This document shows, piece after piece, positions 1 through 12,284 of a stretch of DNA of 64,000 bases. The first letter of the stretch is position 1, and every line of letters starts with the position of its first letter. Source of the DNA: Gnetum montanum (Eukaryota; Streptophyta; Gnetopsida; Gnetales; Gnetaceae); assembly GCA_015680685.1 (NCBI GenBank), contig MNCI01026431.1, forward strand, positions 523,377 through 587,376, given 5' to 3'. A program made the translations under genes and the position numbers. The notes under the pieces are model-generated. The model was not told the DNA's origin. It worked only from the letters and a program-made list of their open reading frames with translations, and did no database searches.

Positions 1-1747
1 TCTCCACCTTGTAAGTTTTTCACCTAATAAGTGTTCTTCATGATGGTATGAACTGTTTTCGTACTGATTGCCAATGTTTGGTTTTTACCTTTAAGTCATG
101 ATGTTGATACTAAGGTATGTTTCTTTTGATATAGCAGGCAATGAGTCCACTTCATCCATTCATCCACAACATTCTATGGTCTCTCTTGGCTTGGAAATGT
201 ATAGTCCCTTTCTAATAAGAACTCTAATGAATTGGTGACTGGGCACTTCTCAAACTAAGGAAGGACTCAAGGCTTGAAAAAGATGTGACTTCAAGGGAAC
301 TTGATGCATTTGTGTTGGCCATTCTCTTGGGTGCTTAGATGTTTTCTTCTAGAATTTTCTTACCGTTCTGACGTTACCCAATTATCGGGAAGTTGAGTCA
401 AATAAAAATAACAAAGTCTTTGCATGGTATGGTTCTCACGCATAAAAACACAAAACACAAAAACAAAAAACAAAAAAAAAAGAAAAAAAAGTGAGAATTC
501 AAAGCACACTCGTTAGAAAAAATAATTCCTTGGGCTACAAGCACTGGTTATGGAATTAAAAATGTTCCCTCTAACTAAGGCCCTTCTTGCTTCCCATTCT
601 CTCCTCCTTTGTTCGTCAGAATGGTGGTGGCTCTTGGGGGCGGCATTCTTGTTATTCAAGTGGATGGTTTGGCCAAATGCATTGATTCAAAGTCAGTGGA
701 CATGGTTGGTTTGAGTTTGGAGTTGGAATGAGATTTGCCAAGTCACATTAATCATGAAACACACAAGGAGCTGTACACCACCTTCTTCTTGGGATTCCAT
801 TCCATTCTCTTCTCTTCACCCTTCTCTCCATTGTTCACCTCATTGCTGGTTGTATCATTAGTATATATTTTGGTTGACGCATTATTTTCTTTTCAATAAA
901 TTCTTGTGGTTAAGACTTTAACTCTTGTTCCAAATAAAATTCCTAGAGCCTACGAACTCTTTGAACATGGGATTGTCAGGGCATTAAGGGCATGAGCTTG
1001 CTTTGGGGAGGATCCACTGACATTCCTATTTGGTTCAATAGTTAATCTCTTTCCCTTAACATTTTTGCAATCCATTTTATTTTTTTCATTTCTATATTGA
1101 CATCCATTTCATCGATGTCATAGTTGTCTCTTTTTCTCCTTCTTTTTGTTCTTATTCTTTCTCCATTCTATCACTACCGGAGGTTCGCGATTAGTCATGG
1201 GGGTACGGGGCCCAATTTTTTCAATTTTCTCCTAACCCCTACACCTTTGGTAGTCACCATTAATACATCTCTAGATCTGTAATCAACCATATCACAACCT
1301 AGCCAATGGACCTTTTACCGAAGCAAGGTATTAACTATATTGAAATTCATCTACCCTTGCTAATATAAAGACTGTGTTGTGTGTGCAGATGGTAATCATG
1401 CAACAATGGATTGAATCTAGAAGGAACACATAGAATGGAGAAATGCTGAAAGAAGCCATGCAAGGAGCAAGATTGATGGCATGCTTATGGATGGACAACA
1501 AAAGGCACAATCTTGGCGTTGGCAACAAGAAAACTTCTTTCTCTCTTTCTTTCTCAAGCTACTAAATAAGGCCTGATGTCAATGTAATAAGGTGTTCACT
1601 CTTGTTGTCATGAATACCAATTTTGTTATCTTGTAATGATGATCCATTCACATGTCATCCCATTAGTTCCATTTAGTCAATAATCCCATACCTTCCCAAT
1701 ATTTTGTAAGGAACTCAAGGATGAGTTTTCATTCAGTCGTGGGGGTA

Positions 1748-2508
1748 TGATGGGATGCGATATCGTGGTCTGCCACCAAGTCTATAAATAAGAGGTAGCT
1801 CTCCCTCTGTTTCTCAGCTAGATCTAGACCCTTAGGGAAACTCTGGCAGTTTTACCTCTCCAGAGATAGAATATTTTCCATGTGCCCGCAGTAGGAGCTC
1901 CAAAGTGAACGAATCTTTATTCGAGCAAACATTGTACCTGAACACAAGTTTGTGTACAGCAATAAAGATGAACTTCTTGGATAAACCTTGCAGTGCATGG
2001 AATAAGCTAATTAGGATTTTATTTATTGTTATTTACTGTTTATCATTTACATGCTTTATTAGGAATTAAATCTCTCTCAACCCTTCTCTCCTAGTTAAGT
2101 GCCTCAGTACAACCACTTCGAGCATGTGCGTTATGCGTGGTGGTCCCAGCAATGACTAGCGTTTGGTAACCACAATTGCCTTGGTTCAGGGTGTGAATGG
2201 TAAGTGGGAACAAATGCTGACGCTAGGTTAATTTAGACTTAGTTAGTTAGTTAAAGTTAGTAATTAGTCTCTTCAACCCTTCACCTCACTAGCATAGGAG
2301 ATAAAACCGAAAAAACATAAAAATCATATACCTTAGACTTACTTAACCATACACCGTGACAAATACAAGTAACTCAGGAAGAAAATGAATAATTAACCTT
2401 AAGTGTTCCATGAGGCGTGTAGGCACTTATTCTATGAAGTTCGACCGGATCGTGCGTGTTACGCTCGTATTCATATGGTTGAGTGTAGGGGTACCTCGCC
2501 ACTCATCA
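1748..2508 (+). repeat. 3' LTR of element E
   Basis: It begins TGATGGGATGCGATATCG and ends CCTCGCCACTCATCA, the TG...CA form. The end matches the ends of the C LTRs and of the solo LTR F. It carries a TATA box at 1782-1790 with the family's AATAAGAGG downstream. The 5' LTR lies outside the window, so no target duplication can be tested. About 760 bp. Confidence 0.88.
1782..1790 (+). promoter_or_regulatory. TATA box of the E LTR
   Basis: CTATAAATA followed by AGAGG. The same arrangement occurs in the C 5' LTR (23326-23333) and the solo LTR F (58598-58605). A GATATCG palindrome lies about 20-25 bases upstream. This is the presumed U3/R promoter of the family. Confidence 0.7.
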
Positions 2509-2660
2509 CTCACTAACCATAAAATCTTTGATAACTAAAATTTTACTTTTTTAAAGTTGAGACAACAACCTAAATAACACATCAAAATATATTTGGTTTA
2601 CAAGTATAAATAAAGAAATCTAAGATTTAGGTATTAATACTTATTTATCTCTTAATAGAA

Positions 2661-3002
2661 ATGAATAAAGATAAAAAGAATATTATCAATAATAGTGGTG
2701 TTTATAAGATCTCGTGCATTTGTGGTAAATATTATATTAGTGAAACTAGTATAGGCTTCTCTATTAGATTGAAAAAGCACTTAAAAGACGTACAATATAA
2801 TAGATCTTCAAAATCACCTTTGGTAGAATATATAGAAATAATAACTCTTCTTCAAAATGATAACTTTGTAGATAGAAAAATCAAAGAAGTCCTTGAAATT
2901 AGAAATTATTCTAATAGTATTAATCAAAATCAAGGCTATATTTCCCACTTAGCATGGTGGCCTATTTTAGCAAAAATTAAGCAATATAGAAATTTTCTTT
3001 AA
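2661..3002 (+). pseudogene. GIY-YIG endonuclease remnant of a Penelope-like element
   Basis: A 113-codon open frame. Residues 12-46 have the GIY-YIG layout: GVY at 13-15, a CxC pair at 19 and 21, YIS at 25-27 in place of YIG, then Arg36 and His40. The C-terminal part, with the acidic KEVLEIR stretch and an AWWP motif at the end, also fits the tail of the endonuclease domain of Penelope-like retroelements, where the domain follows the reverse transcriptase. The RT is absent: the frame upstream runs into a stop and then the end of element E at 2508. YIG to YIS and the lost RT make it a fragment. A stand-alone GIY-YIG protein is the alternative, but the CxC pair and tail favour the retroelement. 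In plants such elements are known mainly from conifers. Confidence 0.7.
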
Positions 3003-3390
3003 ACCCTAAATTTAATCTTTTTCTCTCTAAAAAGAATTTTTAATATTATATGTAATATATTCTATATTTATTTACAAACTCTTCATCATATATGTTAGAA
3101 GTTGTGAGTTAAATTATGATGACGATCTCATTATATTTTTGGTTTCCTTTTCCTACTCAAACCTTTTATATTTTTAAATAATTCTATTAAATTAATTTTT
3201 ATTTATTTTTTTTAAAATTTTTTTAAGGAGTAGTTTTACTTTTCCTAAAAAGCACTATCCCCCTATACCCACTAAACTAATAACCCATTATCCCCTACTT
3301 GGCCTACCCTTTTATTTATACTATTTCTATCCTACAACTAGCCATTTTTATTTTAGCCCTTATTTCTCTTAAAAAGGTATTTTAAACAAT
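3003..3390. other. AT-rich spacer, no gene seen
   Basis: AT-rich sequence after the GIY-YIG frame, with homopolymer T runs. It may include the 3' end of the Penelope-like element, but I see no repeat or motif to mark it. Confidence 0.5.
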
Positions 3391-3540
3391 GAGGTGTTAG
3401 TCTAGTGGTGTGGGTCTTGGCTTGGTAACCCCAAATCACAAGTCTAATTCTACTGGATAGCACTAAGTTATAAACTCCTATAAATCTTAGGGTGTACCTA
3501 TGTTTCACTTATTTTAGGTTCCAACACCTCTTTTAAAACA
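3391..3540 (+). repeat. tRNA-derived short repeat (SINE-like), copy 1
   Basis: It starts GAGGTGTTAG and ends CCAACACCTC, so its ends form an inverted repeat. Near the left end TAGTCTAGTGG resembles an RNA polymerase III A box, and a degenerate B box follows about 40-50 bases later. Flanks TTTTAAACA and TTTTAAAACA look like an imperfect target duplication. Related copies lie at 50385-50516, 51407-51622, 51880-52010 and 52034-52061. Confidence 0.6.
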
Positions 3541-3741
3541 TATTTAAAAATAATATTATTTTTTTCTCCCTATTATTCCTTTCTACAACTAGTTTTTTAT
3601 TGTAGTTATTATATTTTTAATTTTTTTCTTTTTATTTATTTCATACAACTAATGGTTTTTTCTAAAACTAACCTTACCTACTACATCTCAAATACCTATT
3701 AACTGTAATGCTATTTATTCCCTCTCTAACCTTTAAGAAAT

Positions 3742-4581
3742 TGATGAATTGTCATCAATGGGCTACATCGATGAGCATGCATCAACGCATCACCATCAAC
3801 GCATGATTTAATATGTTAATTCATATGTGTTGATGTGGCGTTTGAGTCTGCCTATATAAATGCTCACACCCACTACATTTATGGCATCGATTAGTCAATA
3901 GCTTAGAGAAGTTCTTGCAATTTGTTTCCACAATAATTAGAATATTTTCTAAGTGGTTGTAATAGGAGTCAAGAAGTGTATGGATCCTTATCCAAGCATT
4001 GATGCACCTAGACAATCTAGTGTGACTGCAATAAAGACAAACTTCTTGAAATACCTTACAACATTTGGAAATAACTTAATGTTTACTTTAATGCACTTTA
4101 TTATTCATGCAATGTACTTCCATGTCCTTAGTTAATTAAATAGGATTAATTAATACACATAAGTAGGACCACCTCAAACATAATGTCAATGCTTAGTAAT
4201 CCCAGTAGTGTTAGCACTTGGCAACCTAGCAACATTACAACGTGTTCAAGATGTGTATGGTAAGTGGGATCAAATGCTAGTGTTAGGAAATAGCTTAAGG
4301 AATTAGATAGTTCATTAGATTAATTAATATCTAATTACCTTTGTTTTAAACTTAGACTAAAATAGATAAAAATGTAAAATTATACAAATCATGTGCCTTG
4401 GTTACACTTAACCATACGCTTGTACTAACACAAGTGGAACCAAGAAGACAACGATTGCATCCTTAGGTTCACTACTTAGATAATGTACATTTAGAAAACT
4501 AAAGTCTATGGAATTCAACTGGATCACTAGTAAACGCTTGCGATTTGTATGGTTGGTGTAGGGCATACTTGCCACTCATCA
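3742..4581 (+). repeat. 5' LTR of element A
   Basis: TGATGAATTGTCATC...CCACTCATCA, about 840 bp. TATA-like TATATAAAT is at 3853-3861. It aligns with 15347-15746 plus 49893-50308, which together make the 3' LTR. It is directly followed by the primer-binding site. Confidence 0.9.
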
Positions 4582-4582
4582 T

Positions 4583-4601
4583 TGGTGCCATTACCAAAGA
4601 C
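4583..4601 (+). promoter_or_regulatory. Primer-binding site of A (tRNA-Asp type, decayed)
   Basis: TGGTGCCATTACCAAAGAC starts two bases after the LTR. Against the tRNA-Asp-complementary site used by Athila/Tat elements (TGGCGCCGTTGCCGGGGAC) 13 of 19 bases match. All six mismatches are C-to-T or G-to-A. Confidence 0.75.
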
Positions 4602-4730
4602 TTTAATTAGTTAGGTTCGCTATTTAGGAAATTAGTGACATCATTTAATGATGTTGTAATGAACCCTAAGGTCAACATCATTAAGATAAATAATAACAAC
4701 ACATGCACACTATCTTTCTTAAGCACTAAC

Positions 4731-6650
4731 ATGGTTTCTTCTCATAGGAAAAAATCTCCACCACTCATAGGAAGTAATAGACATTGCACTGGTTGTGGAT
4801 TCCCTTCCTCTTCATCTTCTTCATTCTCATTGTCTTCCTCCTTCAACTCCAATTAGAGTTGCAAAGGCAACAAGGATTGTGACAAAGGTGAATGACCAGA
4901 TTGGAATGATCGCTAATCTCACCATAATGATAAGGATTGTAGGCATGAGCAAAGGGAAGATGATCATTCTAGAGAAAGAAGGGACATCAAGACTTGTCAT
5001 GAGCATCATGGCCATGAAAGGGACCATTGGAATTGCTATGACTATGACGAGTTCTTGCTTGTTATAAGGAACATGTTGAACATCATGGAGGCTATTAGAA
5101 TACCAACAAGGCACATGAAGGACAACTAAATCAAATGATTGGATATGAATAATATCCCTAAGTTTGAAGAAGGATATAATTCATATCCACAAAATTATCT
5201 ATGGGTCTTTCACAATGCCTATGCCTTACAAAATGTGGAGAATGAATGGCAAAAATTAAAGTTATTTTCCAAGATACTCCTCAAAGAAGATGAAAGTTGG
5301 TACTAGTCCTTGGAATTGAAATCAATCCTAAGGTGGAGTATGATGCTTGAACCATTCAATGACAAGTACTAGACATACTCCCAAGTGTTCAACTTGAGAA
5401 GGCAAATTCAAACGTGGAAGTAAGGCACACATGAGTCCTTAGATGCAACCATGAGTAGGTACTACTCTCTGTTGCACTGATGATGAGGCCATGGCTGTTC
5501 TCAAAGGGAGTAGTTATGCCATATCATAGATGGGTTCTAAACTAAAACAAGGAGAACCCTTGAGGTCTATGCCCAAGCAAAACTATCAGGGATAAGGATC
5601 CATCATATCCAAAGGCTTATTAAGCAAGTGGCAAAAGAAAAAGTTGAGCTAAAAAAGAGAGAAAGTATAGAAGAGTATAATAGGGACCTCTCCCTCCATA
5701 AGAGGGAGGTCTATTTTGGTAACAATGAGGAGGAGGCACCACTTGATGAAGTGGTGCAATGAAAAAGCCTTACCAATGCAAAAATATATGTTTGAAATAT
5801 CAACCAAGGTTGATAAAATGTGGGACTTTTTGGATGAAAAATTTCAAATTTCTTTGAGAATTTTTAAGGAGAACAGGAACCAAGGAAGTAGTGAACGTGA
5901 TAAAAGGAAGAAAAAGGAAGATGAACATGCCCATCATATAGGCAAGGGAAAATCTATTGCAGTAGAAGAGGTTGTGGATTCTGAATCAAATGATGATGGG
6001 TATGACATCTGTTAGTACAAACATCCTAAGGGATGTTGTTTAATTATGTCATACTTGTGAGAATTCAGGTTGTATGCTTTGAATCCTTGCTTGACAAAAT
6101 GGCAAACACCCTGGAGGTTGTCTAATCCTCAAGGTAACTATTGGTAGTTCCACTAACAAGCCTACTATTCGAGTGGAGTGCAACCTTAGCCTCATGAGCA
6201 ATATCAATAGTGACAACACCCACAATCATGAGGGATGCTAGCACCAAGGTAATAGTACCCTTACCATCAACTAGATCCATATGGGTACTATGTTGAACAA
6301 CCTATCTCCCCACATGACGCTTTCAGTCACACTTCCTTCTAATACCAATACTACCCTCATGAATATTATAGGGCATCATCTCCAAGGGTGGAGTCCACAT
6401 TTCCTTATTATCCTTCTCATCCTTCCACTCTAGCACCTTCATCCTCAACTCCTTTGCCACCTACTCCATCTATCCAAGGAGAAATACCAATTTAGCCATA
6501 GCAAAGAAATGTTGTAGGGGCCATGAACTTATAGCCAAATCCTCAATCTAAGTGGTTTTGAAACTAAGCCTTAAAAATACCATTTATTAAAACCACTAGT
6601 CCGAAAAAGCCCTCATAGATACTTGTGGCTATTAACCCTATTTCTCCTAC
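4731..6650 (+). pseudogene. gag of element A (decayed)
   Basis: It starts at ATG 4731 (MVSSHRKKSPP), the position equivalent to the gag starts of B (16739) and C (24204). About 110 codons present in C are missing after the first 40. The Retrotrans_gag core is readable at about 5080-5640 (NNIPKFEEGYNS, then LKLFSKILLKEDESWY), broken by frameshifts and stops. A clean stretch at 5716-6015 encodes the C-terminal part, ending in acidic VVDSESNDDGYDIC and followed by a HPKGCC motif. The remainder to about 6650 is the proline/glutamine-rich linker to protease. The product would form the virus-like particle. No complete frame remains. Confidence 0.8.
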
Positions 6651-6699
6651 CTCCTCTAAAATTTCTCTCGAGAACCCTTTAAACTAAAATGCTCCCAAA

Positions 6700-7170
6700 G
6701 TGCACACTATAATGTTGATCCATGTGGTCATTAATTGGATTAAGTTTGGCCACCTTTGCAGGAAGATATTTGATCCTATGAGTCCCCTTATCTATTTACA
6801 AATTGCTAGAAATGAAGCTTGTAAAGCTCTTTTGGACTCAGGTTCTGGAGTTAATTTGATTTTCCAAGAGATGTATAAAGCTTGGAGCCTACCCCCATTG
6901 AAAAAGAGTAATATAAGGTTGGAATTGATAGAAAAATCCATCATTGTTCCCTCACGATTGATGGAGGACATTATGAGCATCGTTTGTGGGTGGTCCTATC
7001 CTACTAACTTCCTAGTAATCCATGTGGATAACTGCAAAGGGGACTTTCCTATCATTATGGGAAGATCATGGCTAAGTATAATTGATGCATGGTTGGGGAT
7101 AGGAGGCTTCTCCTTGAAGATTTATAAGGAGAATAAATTTGGTAAGATTGACAAGAAGAACATTCCATGA
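6700..7170 (+). pseudogene. Retroviral-type aspartic protease domain of element A
   Basis: Open for 156 codons. The active-site motif LLDSGSG (DSG in place of DTG) is at about 6826-6850. Downstream is the second-lobe FPIIMGRSWLSIIDAWLG. This order is that of pepsin-like retroelement proteases which process Gag-Pol. The same domain is at 19281-19799 in B and about 42660-43225 in C. This is the best preserved coding piece in A, but it is cut off from gag and RT by stops, so it is not functional. Confidence 0.8.
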
Positions 7171-7499
7171 ATTATGTACAATGACATAGGATGACACTAT
7201 GTGTAGAAATTATGGACTGTAAAAAGTACAACACTCAAAGCATGAAAGCAGTGTGCAAATGTCATAAAAATTCAAAGGTGCCTATATGCAGTAGTCAAAA
7301 AATAGGAGAGCACCTAGTGGCTAATAACTAAAATAGAAGGTTGCTTAACACTATGCATGGAACCCACTGAGAGCCTCACAAGCTCTTACATAGACAACAT
7401 GAACCAATTGAAGAAAATCCATCACTAACTCTTCAAAGAATAAGAAGAAATCAATTAGGGATAATTTGATATCCATGAAACATTTAAGAAGAAGCCCCT

Positions 7500-8980
7500 T
7501 AAGCTAAAAGCTCTACCAACTAGGATGGAATATGCCTCTCTAACCAATGGTAAGCCAATTATCATCAATGCCAATCTTATTCCCTTGCAAAAAAAGACAC
7601 TATTGGAAGTTATCAACAAATAGCCAATAGCCTTTGCTTGGTCATGTCATGAGCTCACAAGAATCAGTCATAGGAAATGCCAACATAGGATCTATATAGG
7701 CTCCTCCACAAAACCATAAAGGAATCTGTAGAGGAGATTGAGCCCCAAGCTTAAATAAATCATCCAAGAGAAAATTGAGCAACTTCTCAAGGCAGGGTTT
7801 ATTTATCCCATTGTAGCTAGTGAATGAGTTAGCCCACTTATCATAGTGTTAAAGAAAAGAGGCAAGTGGAGGGTCTATATTGATTTCAGGCCATTGAACA
7901 TTGAAACTTAGAAGGATCACTTTTTGTTATCAATTATTGACCAAGTGTTGGACATAATAGTAAGGCATTGCTACTATATCTTTCTAGACAGGTATAGTGA
8001 CTATACTCAAATCTAGATTACACTAGAGGATCAAGCCAAAATAATGTTCACAAGTCCCTGGGGAACTTTTGCATATAGGAAGATGCCCTTTGTCCTATGT
8101 AATCCTCCTCCTACATTTCAACACTTGGTCCTCAACATCTTCTAATAGCAAATTGGTAGTGGGGTGGAGGTCTTCATGCATGACTTCTCCACCTACAAGG
8201 CTACTTTTGAGCAAGCCTTGGACTATCTAGAGCAAGTGCTTAAACAATGTATGGAGATCAACCTTAGGCTTAACTGGAAAAAGAGCCATTTGATGGTCTA
8301 AGAAGGCATTGTCTTGGGACACCATATTTCTAGTAAGGGGATCAAGGTAGACCTAGAAAATATAAGGATCATCTAAAGAATCACTAGATAACTTGAAACT
8401 ATTAAAGATGTGACGTCATTCCTTAGGAATATTGGTTATTATAGGCACTTTATTGAGAACTTTTCAAAAATTTCCAAACCATTGGTGGAGCTCACAAAGA
8501 AGGATGCACTATTTGTCAAAACTAAGGAGTGCAAGCATGCATTCTAGAACCTCAACAAAAGCTTGTAGAAACACCAATCCTACGATCTCTAGATTGGTCT
8601 AGAACATTTCATATCATGACAAATGCATCCAACTATGCATTAGGAGCTGTGCTTACATAGCTAGACGATCAAAAACATCCTTCTTATATCTACTGTACAA
8701 GCAAGTGCATTATGGATGCATAGTTGAATTACACCATCACTGAAAAAGAACTCATGGTAGTGGTGTATGCTCTAGAGAAATTTAGGCACTATGTTCCTGG
8801 ATATAAGGTGTTTATGCACATAGATCACAATGCTATCAAGTTCCTCATGAACAAATCAATAGTGAATCACTATGTTATATGCTGGCTAGTGATTTTGTAA
8901 GAGTTCAATCTTATGATGGTGGACAAAAAGAGAACCAAAAACATGGTAGCTGACCACTTGTCTTGATTATGATGGAATAG
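7500..8980 (+). pseudogene. Reverse transcriptase and RNase H of element A (decayed)
   Basis: RT blocks in order: GKWRVYIDFRPLN near 7862, PWGTFAYRKMPF near 8056, then VEVFMHDFS at 8164-8190. There the catalytic FMDD has become FMHD (codon 8179-8181 CAT). GYYRHFIENFSKI marks the end of the RT at about 8430. RNase H follows with TNASNYALGAVL (the first catalytic Asp replaced by Asn) and the ELMVVVYALEKFRHY helix at about 8745-8800. Stops fall mostly at conserved Gln codons. Ty3/gypsy assignment follows from RNase H lying before integrase. Confidence 0.88.
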
Positions 8981-9179
8981 CAAGGAGGAGGATAGCCCAT
9001 TCTTAGAATAATTCCCTAATGAACTCCTCTTTGGTAGTGCTATGAATGAGCAAGACCTGAAGGAGATCAATTGATGTGAGAACATCCTATCCTACCTACT
9101 CACTCAAGAGATGCCATAGGGGGTCAAAAAACAAGAATAAACAATAGTTTCTTCACCAAGTCAAACACTTCATAAAGAT

Positions 9180-10320
9180 CAATGATAATGTTTATAAGGT
9201 TTTTGTAGATGGGGTGGTTAAATGATGCGTTCTTGATGTTGATCAATTACAAGTCCTCCAAGTTGCACACGAGGGCCCTTGTAGGGTCACTATGCTAGGA
9301 GGAAAACAACCATTAAGATTATCATGGTAGGATATTATTGGCTGAAACTTTTCAAGGATGCACATCACTTCATCTACTCCTGTGATAGATGGAAATGAGA
9401 CAAAGGAATGACTACCTATATGAAAGAATTCCAATAGTGGATTCAATCATTGGAGCCTTATGACCTCTAGGAAACTTACTTTATGGTATCCATCAATCCC
9501 ATGTTCAATGGGAAGGCCTACATAATTGTAGCTATTGACTACTACATGAAATGGACAAAAGCTATAGTTGTCATCAACTACACATCCTCTATGATAGCCT
9601 GGTTTGTATAACAATATGTTGTAAATAAGTTTGACATGTAAAGGAAACTTATTTCTAATAATGGGACATACTTTATGCATGAAACTTTTCATAAACTTAT
9701 GCAATTCTTGGGGGTTAAGCATCAATTAACAACTCCATACCAGCCCTAAGCTAATGGTTAAGCTAAGGTTACTAATAGGAAGATAACCAAAATACTAATG
9801 AGAACAGTTAATAAATATAGAAGAGACTAGAGCTCTAAATTCAACGATGTCCTTTGGGCTTATTGTTCAACTTGGAAACTCCCTATTAGATACTCATCCT
9901 ATGAGCTCATGCATGGAAAGCTTCCAATACTTTTTATTCAAGTATAACTCCATACACTATCAATTGCATGTGATCTGAACTTGGACCTAAGTATAGCATA
10001 AATAGAACAATTGATGAACCTCAACATGCTAGATGAGAATCAATTAGTGGTCCTATCATTCAACAACGTGCATAAGGCATACAATAAACAATGATATGAC
10101 TTGAGGATTAGGCAAGTCAGATTTTAACTAGGAGATAAGGTGCTCTATTGGAATCCTATGCATGTACCTCAACAAACTAAGTTTCAAACGTTATGGAAGG
10201 ACCCTTATATCATCTATGAAACCTTTCCATCTAGGGTCATGTTAATCTACCAGCTTGATAGCCCAAATAAGAAACTATTAGTCAACGCTCAACAAATAAA
10301 GCCTTTCCATGAACATTGAG
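9180..10320 (+). pseudogene. Integrase of element A (decayed)
   Basis: Core motifs: AIDYYMKWTKAIVV near 9530 (first catalytic Asp kept), SNNGTYF near 9655 (second Asp replaced by Asn), then TNRKITKILMRT and the family's YSSYELMHGK near 9895. The C-terminal part contains VRF*LGDKVLYWNP and ends ...IKPFHEH-stop at about 10318. At least ten in-frame stops. Confidence 0.82.
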
Positions 10321-12284
10321 TAACTAGTGGACAAAATGCCATTGCATGCTTAATCTTTTAGATCTTTCCCTTCCAACTTAGTCATGGGGAAGATGGCCAT
10401 CCATGTTGAAATCTTATAAGGCGGCTCCTCAATTTTTAAAATTTTTTACACCATTTTTAGTACATTTTCCATTTTCTTGGGTATCTTATAATTTTTTCTA
10501 TATTTTTTCTTTATTTTTCACTATTTGAATTTGTCTTACATCTCTTTATTGCCCTTAGGACATGGTGCAAGCTATAGTTGCTATTGATTTTGGTTTAAAC
10601 TTTATTGATTACTTGATTGCAAATGGTTGGATTTCATTTGGGAATTTTGATGTTTACTAATGGGACATTGATTCTTTTCATGTTAATAGGTAGTTAGTCC
10701 ATGTCATCCATCTCTTCATACAACTCTATGATGTTTCCTCATTTTAAAAATATGAGATCCCTTATTAATAACAACTTGTAATGAATTGGTGACTTTTGTA
10801 TTTTTCAAACTTTGGATGGATTAAGTGAATTGACAAGGATGTGACTTCAAAGGGATTTGTCACTTGGGTACCTACCTACCATCTCAGTTACATGAGTATT
10901 TTCATGGACTTCTCACCATTTCACTATCGACCACTCCTAGGAAGCAAAGTCTTTGCATGGTGTGGTTTCCATGAAAAAATAACAAAAAAAAAATAATGAT
11001 GGGAATTTAAAAAACACCCCTTAGACACAATGATGGGCTACAAGCACAAGTTATTAGGCTAGAAAGACATGTTACCCATGCCTAAATCCACCCCTCTAAC
11101 TAAGTCCCTCTTCACTTCCTACTTCTTTTTTCTTCTTCTTTAGGAATGGTGAGTGGTCAGTGGGAATGTTATTGTTTCTTGAAGAGTGGAATAATATAAA
11201 GTGTTGATGCAAAGTCACTATAAGTGGATGGTCTTAATTTTCACTAAGCAAGAAAGTTCTAAGGTCATACCTAATCACATCTTTCACAAGGGACTTCACA
11301 TGACCATCATGGGAAACTCCATTCCATGTTCTCTCTCATCCACTGCTTCTTTCCATTAACCACCTCACTGACTCTTTTCATGACTATTTCGATGGGTCAA
11401 TCAGTAAAAAATTGAAATTATTTAATGACTTCTTTGGTGATTTGGTCTTTAACAATCCACAACCATTAATCATTCTTGAGGTCTAGGGATTTCGTGGTTT
11501 GAGGACATGCAAGGGAATTAAGGGCATGAGCTTGCTATGGGGATGACTCACTTACATAATCCTTGGTTGGGTTAGTTAAAATCCTTATCTATTAGCCATC
11601 TCATTCTCAAATCCTATGCATTCCACATTTGTTACATTCAATTTTGTACTTATTGACTAATAATCTCTAAGTCAAATCTCATTTTTTGTGCATATTCTAA
11701 GCCCTCTTAAAGCATTCCCTAGTATTCCAGGCTTTTTTGGGTTCCTCTAGAATCCAATTTCATTTAAAAACTTCTTATTTTCCTTAGTTTTTATGTGGAA
11801 TTTTTTTTTCTTGTAGCTGCATCGACACATCCTCATTGACCCAGTGTGATGCATTGACATAGCACAGAAAACCTATAAATAGTGGTGGGGACTTACTAAT
11901 TTTTTCACATTTTTCATTCAATGTCAAAGGAAATTAGCTATTTTTAGAGCCCATAGCGTTTCTAAGCCCATGACTTTCAAACAACTTATTCGATTCAGTT
12001 TGTTCTTTGATCTTGTAATTACCAGAGATGAGCTTTACATTGTGGAGGCCATAGATCATAAGGTTCTAATCACTAATCCACTTCAATATCACTATTAAAT
12101 ACTATTAATTATCACTAATACATTCCAATTAAACCTCACAAACAAACTTTGGTAGCTATTAAACTAAAATAATTGATTTGCCATAATCACAACTTAGCTT
12201 AAGTGTAATTGATCAAAGGAGACAAGGTAACAAGTGTGCTAAGTTACACATCAGTGCTAATCCTTGGTCATGTTGTGATTATAG
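10321..12284 (+). other. Untranslated region of A between pol and the extra ORF
   Basis: No open frame is supported. It contains the block GGGCATGAGCTTGCTATGGGG near 11525, shared with B, C and E, and several other stretches conserved between copies. Equivalent parts in B are 21891-23243 and 45998-46711. Confidence 0.6.

Larger units (their letters stand above)
1..2508 (+). mobile_element. Element E: 3' end of a Ty3/gypsy LTR retrotransposon
   Basis: The first 1.75 kb aligns by eye over its whole length with 43490-45215, the 3' untranslated region of element C. It shares the gap-free stretches around the stop of the leader text, the GGGCATGAGC block and the final ATGAGTTTTCATTCAGTC block just before the LTR. 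It is followed by an LTR of the same family. The element enters from outside the window, so its gag and pol, if any, are not visible. No coding sequence is supported in 1-1747. A poly-A-rich run near 441-490 is simple sequence. Confidence 0.85.
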
